NCBI GenBank assembly: GCA_963798775.1
Contig: CAWCUK010000005.1
Span: forward strand, 124,001-188,000
Length of the DNA: 64,000 nt
DNA from: CAWCUK01 sp963798775
Lineage (GTDB): Bacteria; Bacteroidota; Ignavibacteria; Ignavibacteriales; Ignavibacteriaceae
Reading direction: 5' to 3'
Shown here: piece after piece, positions 62,879 to 64,000 of the stretch
How positions within the stretch are numbered: position 1 is the first letter of the stretch
Layout: each line of letters opens with the position of its first letter
Made by a program: the position numbers and the translations under genes
The notes under the pieces: generated by a model
Told to the model about the DNA's origin: nothing
The model's database searches: none
Seen by the model: only the letters and a program-made list of their open reading frames with translations

Positions 62879-64000
62879 TCAGTTAATTTTTATCCTTACG
62901 TCAACAATCGATAAATCATCATTTTCATCAATAATAAGAGGGTTAAAATCAAACTCAGTTATTTGTGAATTATCCAGCATCATTTGGGCCGCGGATTTTA
63001 TAATTTGTTTTGACTTAGTCAAATTAACAGGTGTTGCTCCCCTGGCACCACCTAAAAGTTTATAAATTTTGGTTGATGATATCATATCGTCAATATCTTC
63101 ATCGGAAAGATAAGCTGATTTAATTGCGGTATCTTTATAAACTTCAACATATTTACCGCCTGTTCCAAACATAATAATCGGGCCGAAAGACGGATCGCGA
63201 AAACCGCCGATTAATATTTCATATTTGGTTTTTATAAACGGCTGAATTAGAAATTCCTCGCAACCAATTTTATTTTTTTCAAAGTCTTGTTTCATCAAAA
63301 CAATGGTGTTATGTAGTTCTTCCTTACTTTTAATATTTAATTTTACAGCGCCGGCATCTGATTTATGCACTAATTCCTTTGAAAATCCCTTAACAACAAC
63401 CGGAAATATTATTCGACGGCTTAGTTCACTTTCGGACTTTATAATTTGTTCCGTTATAAACGGAAGCTTATAATTTTTCCCAATTAGCCGGATGCTTTCT
63501 TTATTTAAGAAACCATTTTCATCTTTTGTTAAATTTAGCTCCTCATTTTGTGAAGTTAAATATTTTTTAGCTCTATTAAACTTAGAATAAAATAAATATT
63601 TTGATAAAGCTTTGGCGGGATCTTCAGGATTTCTGAACAATGGCTTTTTATAATTTGAGTTTAACCTATAATTTTCCCAAAACTCCGGCAGAGGCATTAC
63701 AACCTGCATAAGAGGTTTATTCGTTTCAATGGAATTTATTTTTTCAACTACTTCGAAAGCATCAACCATAACCGGCTCAACAAACACAGAAAAAACAGCA
63801 TCAACATTTTCATCATCTAAAAGAATTTGGTTCACTTCTTTAAATTGCTCCGCTGTACCGCCCGGTAATAGATCAACCGGATTATTTATACTTCCTTCCG
63901 GATGAACAATTTCTTTTAATTTATTTTTAGTTTCATCGCAATATTTTGCTAATCTAAGATTTTCTTTATCTAACGAATCAACACACAGTATAGCGGGACC
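62879..64000 (-). CDS. Acyl-CoA synthetase (NDP-forming), C-terminal part, 5' end outside the window
   Basis: The frame is open from 62879 to the window edge at 64000 (373 residues). The first visible part (NPVDLLPGGTAEQFKEVNQILLDDENVDAVFSVF) is the second CoA-ligase domain; the last ~230 residues are the ATP-grasp domain, with PVVVKGFSKELVHKSDAGAVKL, IGGFRDPSFGPIIMFGTGG and FDFNPLIID. This matches single-chain ADP-forming acetyl/acyl-CoA synthetases, which make ATP from acetyl-CoA in anaerobes, in keeping with PFOR nearby. The active-site His lies beyond the edge, so acetate-CoA ligase versus protein-lysine acetyltransferase (Pat, with GNAT) cannot be settled. An internal GTG at 63835 is not the true start. 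Confidence 0.85.
   Translation of the reverse strand, partial: GPAILCVDSLDKENLRLAKYCDETKNKLKEIVHPEGSINNPVDLLPGGTAEQFKEVNQILLDDENVDAVFSVFVEPVMVDAFEVVEKINSIETNKPLMQVVMPLPEFWENYRLNSNYKKPLFRNPEDPAKALSKYLFYSKFNRAKKYLTSQNEELNLTKDENGFLNKESIRLIGKNYKLPFITEQIIKSESELSRRIIFPVVVKGFSKELVHKSDAGAVKLNIKSKEELHNTIVLMKQDFEKNKIGCEEFLIQPFIKTKYEILIGGFRDPSFGPIIMFGTGGKYVEVYKDTAIKSAYLSDEDIDDMISSTKIYKLLGGARGATPVNLTKSKQIIKSAAQMMLDNSQITEFDFNPLIIDENDDLSIVDVRIKIN

Noticed and set aside
1..64000. tRNA, rRNA, CRISPR arrays, prophage, insertion sequences and restriction or defence genes.
   Set aside because: I looked for T-loop motifs, regularly spaced repeats, transposase or integrase motifs and nuclease motifs and saw none; an exhaustive computed search could not be run.

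Overview
The window reads as chromosomal DNA of a low-GC, Gram-negative member of the Bacteroidota/Chlorobiota side of the FCB group, most likely an Ignavibacteria-type organism. The basis is: secreted proteins ending in type IX secretion (T9SS) style C-terminal domains with the YPNPFNP motif; a PorV-family outer-membrane protein; a SusC-like TonB receptor with a carboxypeptidase-regulatory domain; TAnnTTTG promoter elements; a bacillithiol glycosyltransferase (BshA); and an anaerobic core of pyruvate:ferredoxin oxidoreductase and ADP-forming acyl-CoA synthetase. The lineage is inferred from gene content only; no rRNA gene is present.

Layout. 1-4.0 kb, minus strand: a sugar/polysaccharide operon (heparinase-like protein split by a frameshift, PfkB kinase, RmlD-type reductase, start of a GH13 amylase). 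4.2-7.6 kb, plus strand: frameshifted bshA, a DNPH1/Rcl-like nucleotide hydrolase, an unknown protein and an RNA m5C methyltransferase. 7.7-11.2 kb: a class-A-beta-lactamase-fold hydrolase, a cysteine-less ArsC-like protein, then an Lrp/AsnC regulator directly upstream of glutamine synthetase. 11.3-22.9 kb, minus strand: one long tightly packed run holding a PpiC chaperone, NodU-type carbamoyltransferase, SxtJ, a small Lys-rich protein, DUF5989, a GT2 glycosyltransferase, an M14 carboxypeptidase and a giant acyl-CoA-synthetase/GNAT protein. A divergent SGNH hydrolase with TPR repeats (23.0-24.9 kb) faces this run. 25-34.8 kb, minus strand: an outer-membrane/secretion cassette. 35-46.4 kb, plus strand: a GHL10-type glycoside hydrolase, small housekeeping genes (DUF427, YjjX, TIP30-like, NRDE), the last steps of histidine breakdown (HutG-like, FtcD, cyclodeaminase) and a BNR/VPS10-repeat secreted protein. 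46.4-50.8 kb, minus strand: Mn/Fe uptake (NRAMP-Usp fusion plus DtxR/MntR regulator with a palindromic operator), DUF1572, DUF488 and a stand-alone B12-binding protein with a CarH-like signature. 51-64 kb: ClC chloride transporter, NatAB-like ABC exporter, a possible structured RNA, DHODH-like protein plus NifJ, TauE/SafE permease, secreted phosphoesterase and an acyl-CoA synthetase (NDP-forming) that runs off the end.

A cross-cutting observation is the number of single-base indels that break otherwise intact genes. There is one in the heparinase, four in bshA, two in the acyl-CoA-synthetase/GNAT gene and two in the BNR protein. Several lie in or next to short homopolymers and correcting each restores a family-typical protein. 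This pattern looks more like residual consensus error (or very recent decay) than old pseudogenes. The most interesting biology is the ~1516-residue ligase/GNAT fusion seen once the indels are corrected, the carbamoyltransferase-SxtJ-DUF5989 surface-modification module, the free-standing CarH-like B12 domain, and an unassigned 143-bp inverted-repeat-bounded element at 55.7 kb.
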